From the NCBI GenBank assembly GCA_023410975.1, contig JAEYPG010000463.1:1-5534 (forward strand): 5,534 nucleotides of DNA. The letters run 5' to 3'. The position numbers were made by a program, and so were the translations under genes. Below the pieces are notes generated by a model. That model ran no database searches and was not told the DNA's origin. It saw nothing but the letters and a program-made list of their open reading frames with translations. Within the stretch, counting starts at the first letter, position 1. Each line of letters begins with the position of its first letter. Positions 1 through 5,534 of this stretch are shown one piece after another. Source of the stretch: Pseudomonadota bacterium. Lineage in GTDB: Bacteria; Pseudomonadota; Gammaproteobacteria; Burkholderiales; Burkholderiaceae_C.

Positions 1-1
1 C

Positions 2-3000
2 GATGCGCCCACGCTGGCCGCACTGCTGGAAGGGCCCGCCGCTGCCGGCGGCCCGAGCCTGCACCCGCGCCTGCTGGTGACGCACCTGCTGCTGCCGCAG
101 GCCGCGGCGCTGCAGCCGCTGTTCCAGCGCTGGGGCGTGCCGGTGCTGGCCACGCAGCCCTACCGCGGCGGCGGCCAGGCGGACTGGGAGCGCGACGCCG
201 CCGGGCTGGCCTCGGCCGACGTGCCGATCTACCTGGCGCAGCCCGAGGCCGCCGGCGCCATCGACCCGCTGCCCGTCATCGCCCATGCCGACCAGGGGCG
301 CCAGCCGCAGCTCATCGAGCGCCAGGCGCTGGCCGTCATCGCCAAGGCACGGCGGCTGATCGCGCTGCGCGACAAGCCCAACGCCGAGAAGCGGCTGGTG
401 GCCTTCGTCTACAACTACCCGCCCGGCGGCACGAACTTCGGCGCCTCCTTCCTGAACGTGCCGCGCAGCCTGGAGCAGGTCTCCAGCGGCCTGGCGCAGG
501 CCGGCTACCAAGTACAGCCGCTGGCCGAGCAGGCCTGGATCGACGGCCTGAAACCGCTTCTGGGCGCCTACTACCGCGGCGCGGACCTGCTGGCGCTGCT
601 GGACAGCGGCCAGGCCGACGCGCTGCCGCTGGCCGAGTACGAGCGCTGGTGGCGTTCGCTGCCCGCAGCGCAGCGCGAGCGCATCGAGAAGCAGTGGGGG
701 GCGCCCGCCGCCAGCCGCTACGTGGTGGCGTGGCGCGGGCAGCGGGTGTTCGTGATCCCGCGGCTGCAGGCCGGCGCGCTGTCGGTGCTGCCGCAGCCGC
801 CGCGCGAGGAAACGCTGCGCCAGGGCCAGGACCCGTTCATGCACCGCAACAGCCGGCCGCTGGCGCACCACTACCTGGCCGTGTATTTGTGGGCGCGGCA
901 GCATGCCGACGCGCTGATCCACTTCGGCACCCACGGCACGCAGGAATGGGCGCCGGGCAAGGCGCGCGCGCTGGACGTGCTGGACGACGCGCTGTTGCCG
1001 CTGGGCGACCTGCCGGTGGTCTATCCGTACATCGTGGACAACCTGGGCGAGGCGCTCACGGCCAAGCGCCGCGGGCGAGCGCTGATGGTCAGCCACCGCA
1101 CGCCGGTGCTGGCGCCCGCGGGCTTCGAGTCGCGCATGGCGCACATGCACGAGCTGATGCACGAGTGGGAGACGGCCGACGCCGGCCCCACGCGCCAGGC
1201 GCTGGAGCGCGAGCTCATCGCGCAGTTCGTCGAGCACCAGCTGCACCGCGACCTGGGCTGGACGGCGGAGCGCATCGCGGCGGACTTCGCCGGCTTCCTG
1301 GAGCAGCTGCACCCCTGGCTGGACCGGCTGGCGCAGAGCGCGCAGCCGCGCGGGCTGGCCGTGTTCGGCCGCGTGCCGGACGAGGCCTCGCGGCGCCAGC
1401 AGCTGCTGCAGATGCTGCGCCAGCCGCTGATCGAGGCACTGGGCGAGGACATCGACGAGGTGTTCCTGATCGACCACGCCGCCGTGGCGGCGTCGCGCCC
1501 CGGGCGCTGGTTGGACGTGGCGCTGCGCGACGCCGAAGCCGCCAGCCGGCTGGACCTGCGCCCGCCGGAGCCCGTGGGCCCGGTGCCCAACCGCGCCGCG
1601 CGCAAGCCCATCAACACGCCAGCGCTGCGGGCGCTGGCCGAGCGCGCGCAGGCGCTGGAGCGGCTGCTGTCCACCGAGGGCGAGCTGCCGGGGCTGCTGG
1701 CGGCGCTGGAAGGGCGCTTCGTGCCCGCGGCCTATGGCGGCGACCCGATCCGCAACCCGGAGAGCCTGCCCACCGGGCGCAACCTCACCGGGCTGGACCC
1801 GTCGCGGCTGCCCACGCGCCAGGCCTACGAGGTCGCCAAGCGGCTCTTCAACGACTGGCTCACCCAGTGGCGCGCCGAGCATGGCGAGCGCGTGCCGGCG
1901 CGGCTGGCGCTGTCGCTGTGGGCCGGCGAGACGCTGCGGCACCAGGGCGTGATGGAGGCGCAGGCGCTGGTCGCCCTGGGCGTGCAGCCGGTGTGGGACG
2001 AGAGCGGGCGCCCGCTGCAGCTGCGCGTGATCCCGCGCGCGGAGCTGGGACGAGAGCGCGTGGACGTGCTGCTGTCGGTCACCGGCTCGTACCGGGACCA
2101 GTTCCCGGCGCTGATGGGGCTGGTCGACCGCGCCGTGGCGACGGCCGGCGCGGCCGAGCCGGGCAACGCCATCGCGCGCCACGACGCCAGGCTGCGCGCG
2201 GAGCTGGAGCGGGCAGGCGTGCCGGCCGGGCAGGCGGAGCTGCTGGCGCGGGCGCGGGTGTTCGGCAACCGCCAGGGCGACTATGGCACCGGGCTGTCGG
2301 ACGCGGTGCAGGCCGACGGCCTGAAGCGCGAGGACGAGCGGCTGGGCGCGATGTTCCTGCAGCGCATGAGCCAGCCCTTCGTCGACGGGCAGGCGCTGGA
2401 CGGCGTGCCCGAAGCGGCGGCCGCGCAGGCGCTGGGCGCGCACCTGCGCGTGGCCGACGCGGCGCTGATGTCGCGCAGCTCGCACCTGTTCGCGATAGCG
2501 ACCTCCGACGATCCCTTCCAGTACCTGGGCGGCCTGGCCGCCGCGGCGCGCGCGGCGGGCAAGTCCGAGGCGCTGGGCTTGTACGTGAGCCAGCTGCAGG
2601 ACTCGGGCGAGTCGCACACCGAGACGGCCGGGCGCGCGCTGGCGATGGAGATGCAGTCGCGCTACCTGCACCCGGGCTGGCTGAAGGCGCAGCGCGAGGA
2701 AGGCTACGCCGGCACGCTGCAGGTGCTCAAGGCGGTGCAGTTCGTGTGGGGCTGGCAGGCGACGGCGCCGGACACGGTGCGCTCGGACCACTGGCAGTCG
2801 CTGCACGAGGTGCTGGTGCGCGACCGCCACGGCCTGGGCCTGCCGCAGTGGTTGCGCGGGCATCCGCAGGCCTATGCGCAGGTGGTGGAGCGGCTGATCC
2901 AGGCCCAGCGCCTGGGCCACTGGCAACCCGACGCGGCCACGCGGCAGGAAGTGGCGCGGCTGTACGCGGAGCTGACGCGGGCGGCGCCGCTGGCGGAGGA

Positions 3001-3295
3001 ATTGAAGGGCGTGCGGCAGTGGGTGCAGTGGCAGGTGGAGCCCGAGCCGGTGCCCGTGGCGCCTGCGGTGCCGCGCGCGCCCGCGCCGGCCGTGCAGCCG
3101 CGGGCCGAGGTCCGCAAGGAGCTGGCGCCGCAAGCGGACCCGAAACCGCGCGTGGGCGTGCTGCTGAAGCGGCAGCCGGCGCTGAAGGCGACGGCGGAGC
3201 CGCTGCTGTCGCAGGGACTGGCGCTGGTCGCCATGGCGCTGGTGATGGCGGGCGGGGCGGCCTGGCAGGGGCGGCAGGTGGGGCGTAAGGCATGA
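2..3295 (+). CDS. cobN: Cobaltochelatase large subunit CobN, 5'-truncated by the window edge
   Basis: CobN binds the corrin ring and cobalt and, with an AAA+ partner pair, inserts Co2+ into hydrogenobyrinic acid a,c-diamide at the cost of ATP. The frame is open from base 2, so the GTG at 77 is internal. About 1097 residues are visible; the family is usually about 1250-1400, so an N-terminal piece is missing. Visible CobN/BchH-family blocks, numbered from base 2: NYPPGGTNFGASFLNVPRSL at 138-157; the HFGTHGTQEWAPGK block at 307-320, followed by GDLPVVYPYIVDN; GRNLTGLDPSRLPT in the middle; GDYGTGL; SDDPFQYLGGL from about 835; SRYLHPGWLK from 886; then VWGWQAT. These are in the family's order with no frameshift. 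From about residue 1013 the protein departs from the usual core: a Pro/Ala/Val-rich linker, then a hydrophobic stretch and a short basic end. No CobS/CobT or ChlI/ChlD gene lies next to it here. Family assignment is firm; choice of cobalt over magnesium rests on the neighbouring B12 genes. Confidence 0.96.
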   Translation, partial: DAPTLAALLEGPAAAGGPSLHPRLLVTHLLLPQAAALQPLFQRWGVPVLATQPYRGGGQADWERDAAGLASADVPIYLAQPEAAGAIDPLPVIAHADQGRQPQLIERQALAVIAKARRLIALRDKPNAEKRLVAFVYNYPPGGTNFGASFLNVPRSLEQVSSGLAQAGYQVQPLAEQAWIDGLKPLLGAYYRGADLLALLDSGQADALPLAEYERWWRSLPAAQRERIEKQWGAPAASRYVVAWRGQRVFVIPRLQAGALSVLPQPPREETLRQGQDPFMHRNSRPLAHHYLAVYLWARQHADALIHFGTHGTQEWAPGKARALDVLDDALLPLGDLPVVYPYIVDNLGEALTAKRRGRALMVSHRTPVLAPAGFESRMAHMHELMHEWETADAGPTRQALERELIAQFVEHQLHRDLGWTAERIAADFAGFLEQLHPWLDRLAQSAQPRGLAVFGRVPDEASRRQQLLQMLRQPLIEALGEDIDEVFLIDHAAVAASRPGRWLDVALRDAEAASRLDLRPPEPVGPVPNRAARKPINTPALRALAERAQALERLLSTEGELPGLLAALEGRFVPAAYGGDPIRNPESLPTGRNLTGLDPSRLPTRQAYEVAKRLFNDWLTQWRAEHGERVPARLALSLWAGETLRHQGVMEAQALVALGVQPVWDESGRPLQLRVIPRAELGRERVDVLLSVTGSYRDQFPALMGLVDRAVATAGAAEPGNAIARHDARLRAELERAGVPAGQAELLARARVFGNRQGDYGTGLSDAVQADGLKREDERLGAMFLQRMSQPFVDGQALDGVPEAAAAQALGAHLRVADAALMSRSSHLFAIATSDDPFQYLGGLAAAARAAGKSEALGLYVSQLQDSGESHTETAGRALAMEMQSRYLHPGWLKAQREEGYAGTLQVLKAVQFVWGWQATAPDTVRSDHWQSLHEVLVRDRHGLGLPQWLRGHPQAYAQVVERLIQAQRLGHWQPDAATRQEVARLYAELTRAAPLAEELKGVRQWVQWQVEPEPVPVAPAVPRAPAPAVQPRAEVRKELAPQADPKPRVGVLLKRQPALKATAEPLLSQGLALVAMALVMAGGAAWQGRQVGRKA
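3203..3268 (+). other. Predicted C-terminal transmembrane segment of CobN
   Basis: These codons give a run of about 22 residues, LLSQGLALVAMALVMAGGAA plus WQ, with no charged residue. It is flanked by a basic stretch before it (KRQPALK) and a basic end (GRQVGRKA). It follows a roughly 55-residue linker rich in Pro, Ala and Val (from 3038). Length and composition fit one membrane-spanning helix close to the C-terminus, as in a tail-anchored protein. The canonical CobN core is soluble, so this would tether the chelatase to the inner membrane. The membrane role is inferred from composition only. Confidence 0.7.
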
Positions 3296-3372
3296 GGGGA
3301 CGTTGGCCTGACCTGGTGCTGGGCCGGAGAACGCCGAGCTGCGTTGGCCGTGAGCTGGCCCGCCTCGCCCCT

Positions 3373-3413
3373 TGCCTCGTCATTCCCGCGAAGGCGGGAA
3401 TCCAGGCGGCCCC
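3373..3413 (+). repeat. Left REP-like arm with perfect palindromic core
   Basis: The core at 3382-3401 is a perfect 8-base stem, ATTCCCGC pairing with GCGGGAAT, around the loop GAAG. It is preceded by CTCGTC and followed by CCAGGCGGCCCC. The intact stem suggests this is the better preserved of the two arms. No T-run follows, so it is not a standard intrinsic terminator, although the stem could stabilise the 3' end of the cobN message. Confidence 0.85.
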
Positions 3414-3490
3414 ACGTCAGCCCGAAGCCAAGGTGCCGCGAACCAGGACCCAAGCCCCGGCGTTCACGCCGATCTGCATGCGGCGGCTTG

Positions 3491-3531
3491 GGGGCCGCCT
3501 GGACTCCCGCCTTCGCGGGCGTGACGAAGCA
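3491..3531 (-). repeat. Right REP-like arm, opposite orientation, slightly degenerate
   Basis: Read on the - strand this arm matches the left arm except at four positions. Its own core, ACTCCCGC (3503-3510) against GCGGGCGT (3515-3522), has one mismatched pair, so its hairpin is weaker. The CCCGCGAAGGCGGGA centre and the outer CCAGGCGGCCCC block are intact. Confidence 0.82.
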
Positions 3532-3555
3532 GAAGAGCTGACACCCGTGCTTCGC

Positions 3556-3570
3556 CCAGCGCAGCGCTGG
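3556..3570. other. Small hairpin upstream of bluB
   Basis: CCAGCG and CGCTGG form a perfect 6-base stem around the loop CAG, about 50 bases before the bluB start. It could be a minor RNA structure or a binding site. In DNA this rich in GC, a stem of this size can occur by chance, and no function is assigned. Confidence 0.35.
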
Positions 3571-3620
3571 CCGAGGAATGCCGTGGCCATGCCTGTATCC
3601 ATTCCCAGCGGCCTCACCCC

Positions 3621-4268
3621 ATGAACGCCCACTTCGACCCCGCCGACCGCGACGCGCTCTACCGCGTCATCGCCGCCCGCCGCGACATGCGCCACTTCGT
3701 GCCGGGCGACGTCGACCCGGCCACCCTGCGCCGCATCCTGCAGGCCGCGCACCAGGGCCCCTCCGTCGGGCTGATGCAGCCCTGGCGCTTCATCCGCATC
3801 GCCCAGCCCGCGCTGCGCCGCGACATCGCCGCGCTGGTGGATACCGAGCGCCAGGCCACGGCAGCAGCCCTGGGCGAGCGCGGCGCCGAGTTCATGCGTC
3901 TCAAGGTCGAGGGCGTGCGCGAGTGCGCGGAGCTGCTGGTGGCGGCGCTGGCGCCCGACGACGGCACGGTGTTCGGCCGGCGCACGCTGCCGCAGGAGAT
4001 GGCGCTGTGCTCGCTGGCCTGCGCCATCGAGAACCTGTGGCTGGCCGCGCGCGCGGAGAACCTGGGCCTGGGCTGGGTCTCGCTGTTCGAGCCCGCGGCC
4101 CTGGGCGCGCTGCTGCACCTGCCGCCAGGCGCGCGGCCCATGGCGCTGCTGTGCCTGGGGCCCGTGGCCCGCTTCTACGACGAGCCGATGCTGCAGGCCG
4201 AGGGCTGGCGCCAGGCCCGGCCGCTGGACGAGCTCATCCACACCGACCGCTGGCCGCAAGACCGCTGA
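3621..4268 (+). CDS. bluB: 5,6-dimethylbenzimidazole synthase BluB
   Basis: BluB is a cytoplasmic flavin-destructase that uses O2 to turn FMNH2 into 5,6-dimethylbenzimidazole, the lower axial ligand of cobalamin, releasing erythrose 4-phosphate. The 215-residue protein has the nitroreductase-like fold signatures of the family: RRDMRHF at 20-26, GPSVGLMQPWRF at 46-57 (flavin-contacting region), FMRLKVEGV at 91-99, GRRTLPQEM at 119-127, then CAIENLWLAARAENLGLGWVSLF at the end of the core. Asp22 and Ser154 sit where the catalytically important Asp and Ser of Sinorhizobium BluB (D32, S167) are expected; this is by motif, not alignment. The length is normal. The ATG at 3621 is the only good start: no upstream in-frame ATG exists nearby and the alignable sequence begins soon after. 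There is no visible Shine-Dalgarno sequence in the 20 bases before it. cobO follows after 25 bases, so the two are probably co-transcribed. BluB implies true cobalamin and oxygen. Confidence 0.95.
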   Translation: MNAHFDPADRDALYRVIAARRDMRHFVPGDVDPATLRRILQAAHQGPSVGLMQPWRFIRIAQPALRRDIAALVDTERQATAAALGERGAEFMRLKVEGVRECAELLVAALAPDDGTVFGRRTLPQEMALCSLACAIENLWLAARAENLGLGWVSLFEPAALGALLHLPPGARPMALLCLGPVARFYDEPMLQAEGWRQARPLDELIHTDRWPQDR

Positions 4269-4280
4269 ACACCCCTGACG

Positions 4281-4287
4281 AGAAGGA
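4281..4287 (+). promoter_or_regulatory. Ribosome binding site of cobO
   Basis: AGAAGGA lies six bases before the ATG at 4294, an ideal distance. It is the clearest Shine-Dalgarno sequence among the starts in this window and fixes the cobO start, giving an N-terminal extension of about 20 residues before the conserved core. Confidence 0.8.
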
Positions 4288-4293
4288 ACCCGC

Positions 4294-4863
4294 ATGGACA
4301 TCGAAACGCCTCCCACCGCCGCCCGCTACGAACGCCCCGAGGGCGAGCGCCGCGGCCTGGTCATGGTCCACACCGGCAACGGTAAGGGCAAAAGCACTGC
4401 CGCCTTCGGCCTGGCGCTGCGCGCGCACGGGCGCGGCAAGCGCGTGCACGTGTTCCAGTTCATGAAGGTGCCCAGCGCCCGCTTCGGCGAGCACCGCGTC
4501 TTCGAACAGCTGGGCATTCCCATCGAGGGACTGGGCGACGGCTTCAGCTGGAAGAGCCGCGACCTGGACCATTCCGCCGAGCTCGCCCGCCAGGGCTGGG
4601 ACAAGGCCGCGGCCATGATCCGCGCCGGCGAGCACTTCATGGTGGTGCTCGACGAAATCATGTACCCGCTGCGCTACGGCTGGCTGGCGCTGGACGACGT
4701 GCTGCAGGCGCTGCGCGAGCGGCCCGCGCACGTGACGGTGGTGCTCACCGGGCGCGGCGCGCCGCAGGAGCTGATCGAGCTGGCCGACACGGTGACGGAG
4801 ATGGCGCTGGTGAAGCACCACTTCAAGGCCGGCGTGCCGGCGCAGCGGGGCATCGAGGACTGA
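4294..4863 (+). CDS. cobO: Corrinoid adenosyltransferase (CobO/BtuR family)
   Basis: CobO transfers the 5'-deoxyadenosyl group of ATP to the Co(I) form of cobyrinic acid a,c-diamide (and usually other corrinoids, for salvage), releasing triphosphate. It acts in the cytoplasm. The 189-residue protein shows the whole CobO/BtuR pattern: a short variable N-terminus, the P-loop variant GNGKGKST at 28-35 inside VHTGNGKGKSTAAFGLALRA, VFQFMK at 53-58, GDGFSW at 81-86 (family GFTW), VVLDEIMY at 117-124 (Walker B-like), VVLTGRGAP at 149-157, ELADTVTEM at 162-170, and the ending KHHFKAGVPAQRGIED, which matches the BtuR C-terminus in type. The length is normal with no missing motif. It is not the unrelated PduO or EutT type. 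The stop codon overlaps the cbiB start (TGATG), so the two are translationally coupled. CobO works just after cobalt insertion and reduction and before CbiB. Confidence 0.96.
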   Translation: MDIETPPTAARYERPEGERRGLVMVHTGNGKGKSTAAFGLALRAHGRGKRVHVFQFMKVPSARFGEHRVFEQLGIPIEGLGDGFSWKSRDLDHSAELARQGWDKAAAMIRAGEHFMVVLDEIMYPLRYGWLALDDVLQALRERPAHVTVVLTGRGAPQELIELADTVTEMALVKHHFKAGVPAQRGIED

Positions 4864-5534
4864 TGGCCACCGTCGCTCTGGCCTGCGCGGCGGCGCTGGC
4901 GCTGGACCGCGCCTTCGGCGAGCCGCCGTCGCGGCTGCACCCGGTCGTGGGCATGGGGCGCTACCTGGGCGCGATCGGCCCCTGGCTGCTGAAGCTGCCG
5001 CCCCGGGCCGCCTTTGCCGGCGGCGCGCTGGCCTGGCTGGCCGGCGTGAACGTGGTGGTGCTGCTGGCCTGGCTGCTGCAGCGCGCGCTGGTCGAGGCCC
5101 TGCCCTGGTGGGGCGCGGCGCTGCTGCTGGGCGTGCTGTTCAAGCCGCTGCTGTCCTGGCGCATGTTGCGCGACGAGGTGGCGGGCGTGGACGCGGCGCT
5201 GGGGCGATCGCTGGACGAGGGCCGGCGCCAGTTGCAGCGGCTGGTGAGCCGCGACACCACCCGGCTGCAGGCGCACGAGGTGCGCGAGGCGGCCATCGAG
5301 ACGCTGGCGGAGAACCTGAACGACTCCGTCGTCGCGCCGCTGTTCTGGTTCGCCGTGGCCGGGCTGCCGGGCGCGGCGCTGTACCGCTTCGCCAACACCG
5401 CCGACGCCATGTGGGGCTACCGCGGGCGCTGGGAGTGGGCCGGCAAGTGGGCCGCGCACGCCGACGACCTTCTGTCGTGGCTGCCGGCGCGGCTGACCGC
5501 GCTGCTGCTGTGTTGGGCCGCCGGCCGCCGGCCC
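4863..5534 (+). CDS. cbiB: Adenosylcobinamide-phosphate synthase CbiB (CobD), 3'-truncated by the window edge
   Basis: This membrane protein joins adenosylcobyric acid to (R)-1-amino-2-propanol or its O-phosphate, giving adenosylcobinamide (phosphate), the step before nucleotide loop assembly. 224 residues are visible; the family is about 310-320, so roughly 90 are missing. Visible family motifs: LALDRAFGEPPSRLHPVVGMGR at 12-33, SRDTTRL at 129-135, EAAIETLAENLNDSVVAPLFW at 142-162, YRFANTADAMWGYR at 174-187, and AAHADDLLSWLPARL at 197-211. Hydrophobic segments lie at about 50-73, 80-98, 155-173 and 203-220, as expected for a multi-pass inner membrane protein. The start ATG shares its A with the cobO stop TGA; GAGGA at 4855-4859 is a close-set ribosome site, and coupling to cobO is likely. 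The same enzyme is called CobD in the aerobic-pathway nomenclature. No defect is seen in the visible part. Confidence 0.95.
   Translation, partial: MATVALACAAALALDRAFGEPPSRLHPVVGMGRYLGAIGPWLLKLPPRAAFAGGALAWLAGVNVVVLLAWLLQRALVEALPWWGAALLLGVLFKPLLSWRMLRDEVAGVDAALGRSLDEGRRQLQRLVSRDTTRLQAHEVREAAIETLAENLNDSVVAPLFWFAVAGLPGAALYRFANTADAMWGYRGRWEWAGKWAAHADDLLSWLPARLTALLLCWAAGRRP

Larger units (their letters stand above)
3373..3531. repeat. REP-pair (REPIN/MITE-like) inverted repeat element
   Basis: Two 41-base arms, 3373-3413 and 3491-3531, are reverse complements at 37 of 41 positions and are separated by 77 bases. The spacer also folds: CCCAAGCC (3449-3456) pairs with GGCTTGGG (3485-3492, reaching two bases into the right arm), enclosing a hairpin CGGCG-TTCA-CGCCG at 3458-3471. 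The whole unit could form a long hairpin in RNA or a cruciform in DNA. The arm core belongs to the widespread CATTCCCGCGAAGGCGGGAA type of extragenic palindrome seen in many proteobacteria. Such doublets are generally thought to be moved by RAYT (TnpA-REP) transposases encoded elsewhere. No transposase gene and no clear target duplication are visible, so mobility is inferred. Confidence 0.85.
3296..3620. other. Gap between cobN and bluB: no convincing gene, repeat-bearing
   Basis: This 325-base gap holds the inverted repeat element at 3373-3531 and a small hairpin at 3556-3570. I see no B12-box resembling the conserved core of a cobalamin riboswitch on either strand, no clear -35/-10 promoter pair, and no hairpin followed by a T-run that would make an intrinsic terminator. 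Frames open across it translate the repeat into peptides typical of such repeats (VIPAKAGIQ and SFPRRRES on the + strand, DSRLRGNDE on the - strand). They also use codons such as AGA, AGG, CGA and ACA, which the flanking genes largely avoid, so none is called as a gene. Whether bluB has its own promoter here or is transcribed from cobN cannot be decided from sequence. Confidence 0.75.

Noticed and set aside
77..79. GTG at 77 as the cobN start
   Set aside because: The same frame is open to base 2 and encodes plausible CobN sequence before it, and the protein would lack the family's N-terminal region. The gene simply enters from outside the window.
649..3288. An 879-codon open frame on the + strand inside cobN
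   Set aside because: It is shifted against a well-supported CobN frame, is almost entirely Ala, Gly, Arg and Pro, and has no recognisable domain. Long shadow frames are expected in DNA this rich in GC.
3382..3401. Intrinsic terminator for cobN
   Set aside because: The stem is perfect but no T-run follows on either side, and the sequence belongs to a dispersed repeat type. A role in message stability remains possible.
3373..3531. CRISPR array
   Set aside because: There are only two repeat copies, they are in opposite orientation, and no cas gene is near.
3296..3620. Cobalamin riboswitch ahead of bluB
   Set aside because: Such an element would be expected in a B12 cluster, but the gap shows no B12-box-like sequence or the usual conserved junctions. 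The folding seen is explained by the inverted repeats.
3417..4316. A 299-codon frame on the - strand across bluB
   Set aside because: It is the complement of bluB coding sequence plus the right repeat arm, is rich in Gln, Arg, Ala and Gly, and has no domain signature.
3578..4465. A 295-codon + strand frame starting ahead of bluB with GAGGA nearby
   Set aside because: It runs out of frame through bluB into cobO, is rich in Arg, Ala and Pro, and shows no family motif, while BluB and CobO are clear in their own frames.

Overview
This window comes from a very GC-rich bacterial chromosome and carries the later part of an aerobic (late cobalt insertion) vitamin B12 biosynthesis cluster, all on the + strand. 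The order is cobN (5' end outside the window), a 325-base gap holding a repeat, then bluB, cobO and cbiB (3' end outside the window). The GC bias at third codon positions, the CobN subtype (NFGASFLNVPRSL signature) and the REP-like repeat suggest a betaproteobacterium, probably of the order Burkholderiales and perhaps a Comamonadaceae relative. The lineage is an inference from general resemblance, not from a search.

Region by region: 2-3295 is the C-terminal ~1097 residues of CobN, the large substrate- and metal-binding subunit of cobaltochelatase. It ends in an unusual Pro/Ala-rich tail followed by a hydrophobic segment that looks like a membrane anchor. 3296-3620 has no convincing gene. It contains a 159-base element made of two 41-base REP-like arms in opposite orientation (37 of 41 bases matching) around a 77-base spacer that can itself fold. 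3621-4268 is bluB, 4294-4863 is cobO, and cbiB starts at 4863 inside the cobO stop codon and runs off the end.

How the genes fit together: CobN inserts cobalt into hydrogenobyrinic acid a,c-diamide. CobO adenosylates the reduced cobalt product. CbiB later attaches the aminopropanol arm. BluB makes the lower ligand 5,6-dimethylbenzimidazole from FMNH2 and O2. This set fits an aerobic organism that makes true cobalamin. The AAA+ partner subunits of the chelatase (CobS/CobT or ChlI/ChlD type) and the other cob genes are not in the window.

The protein-coding content is a known pathway. I did not find a wholly new system. The points most worth a second look are the C-terminal membrane anchor on CobN, the folded repeat element between cobN and bluB, and an open frame through that element. 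The open frame overlaps the cobN stop and the bluB start by four bases each, and bluB lacks a visible Shine-Dalgarno sequence. No cobalamin riboswitch, tRNA, rRNA, CRISPR array or transposase gene was seen.
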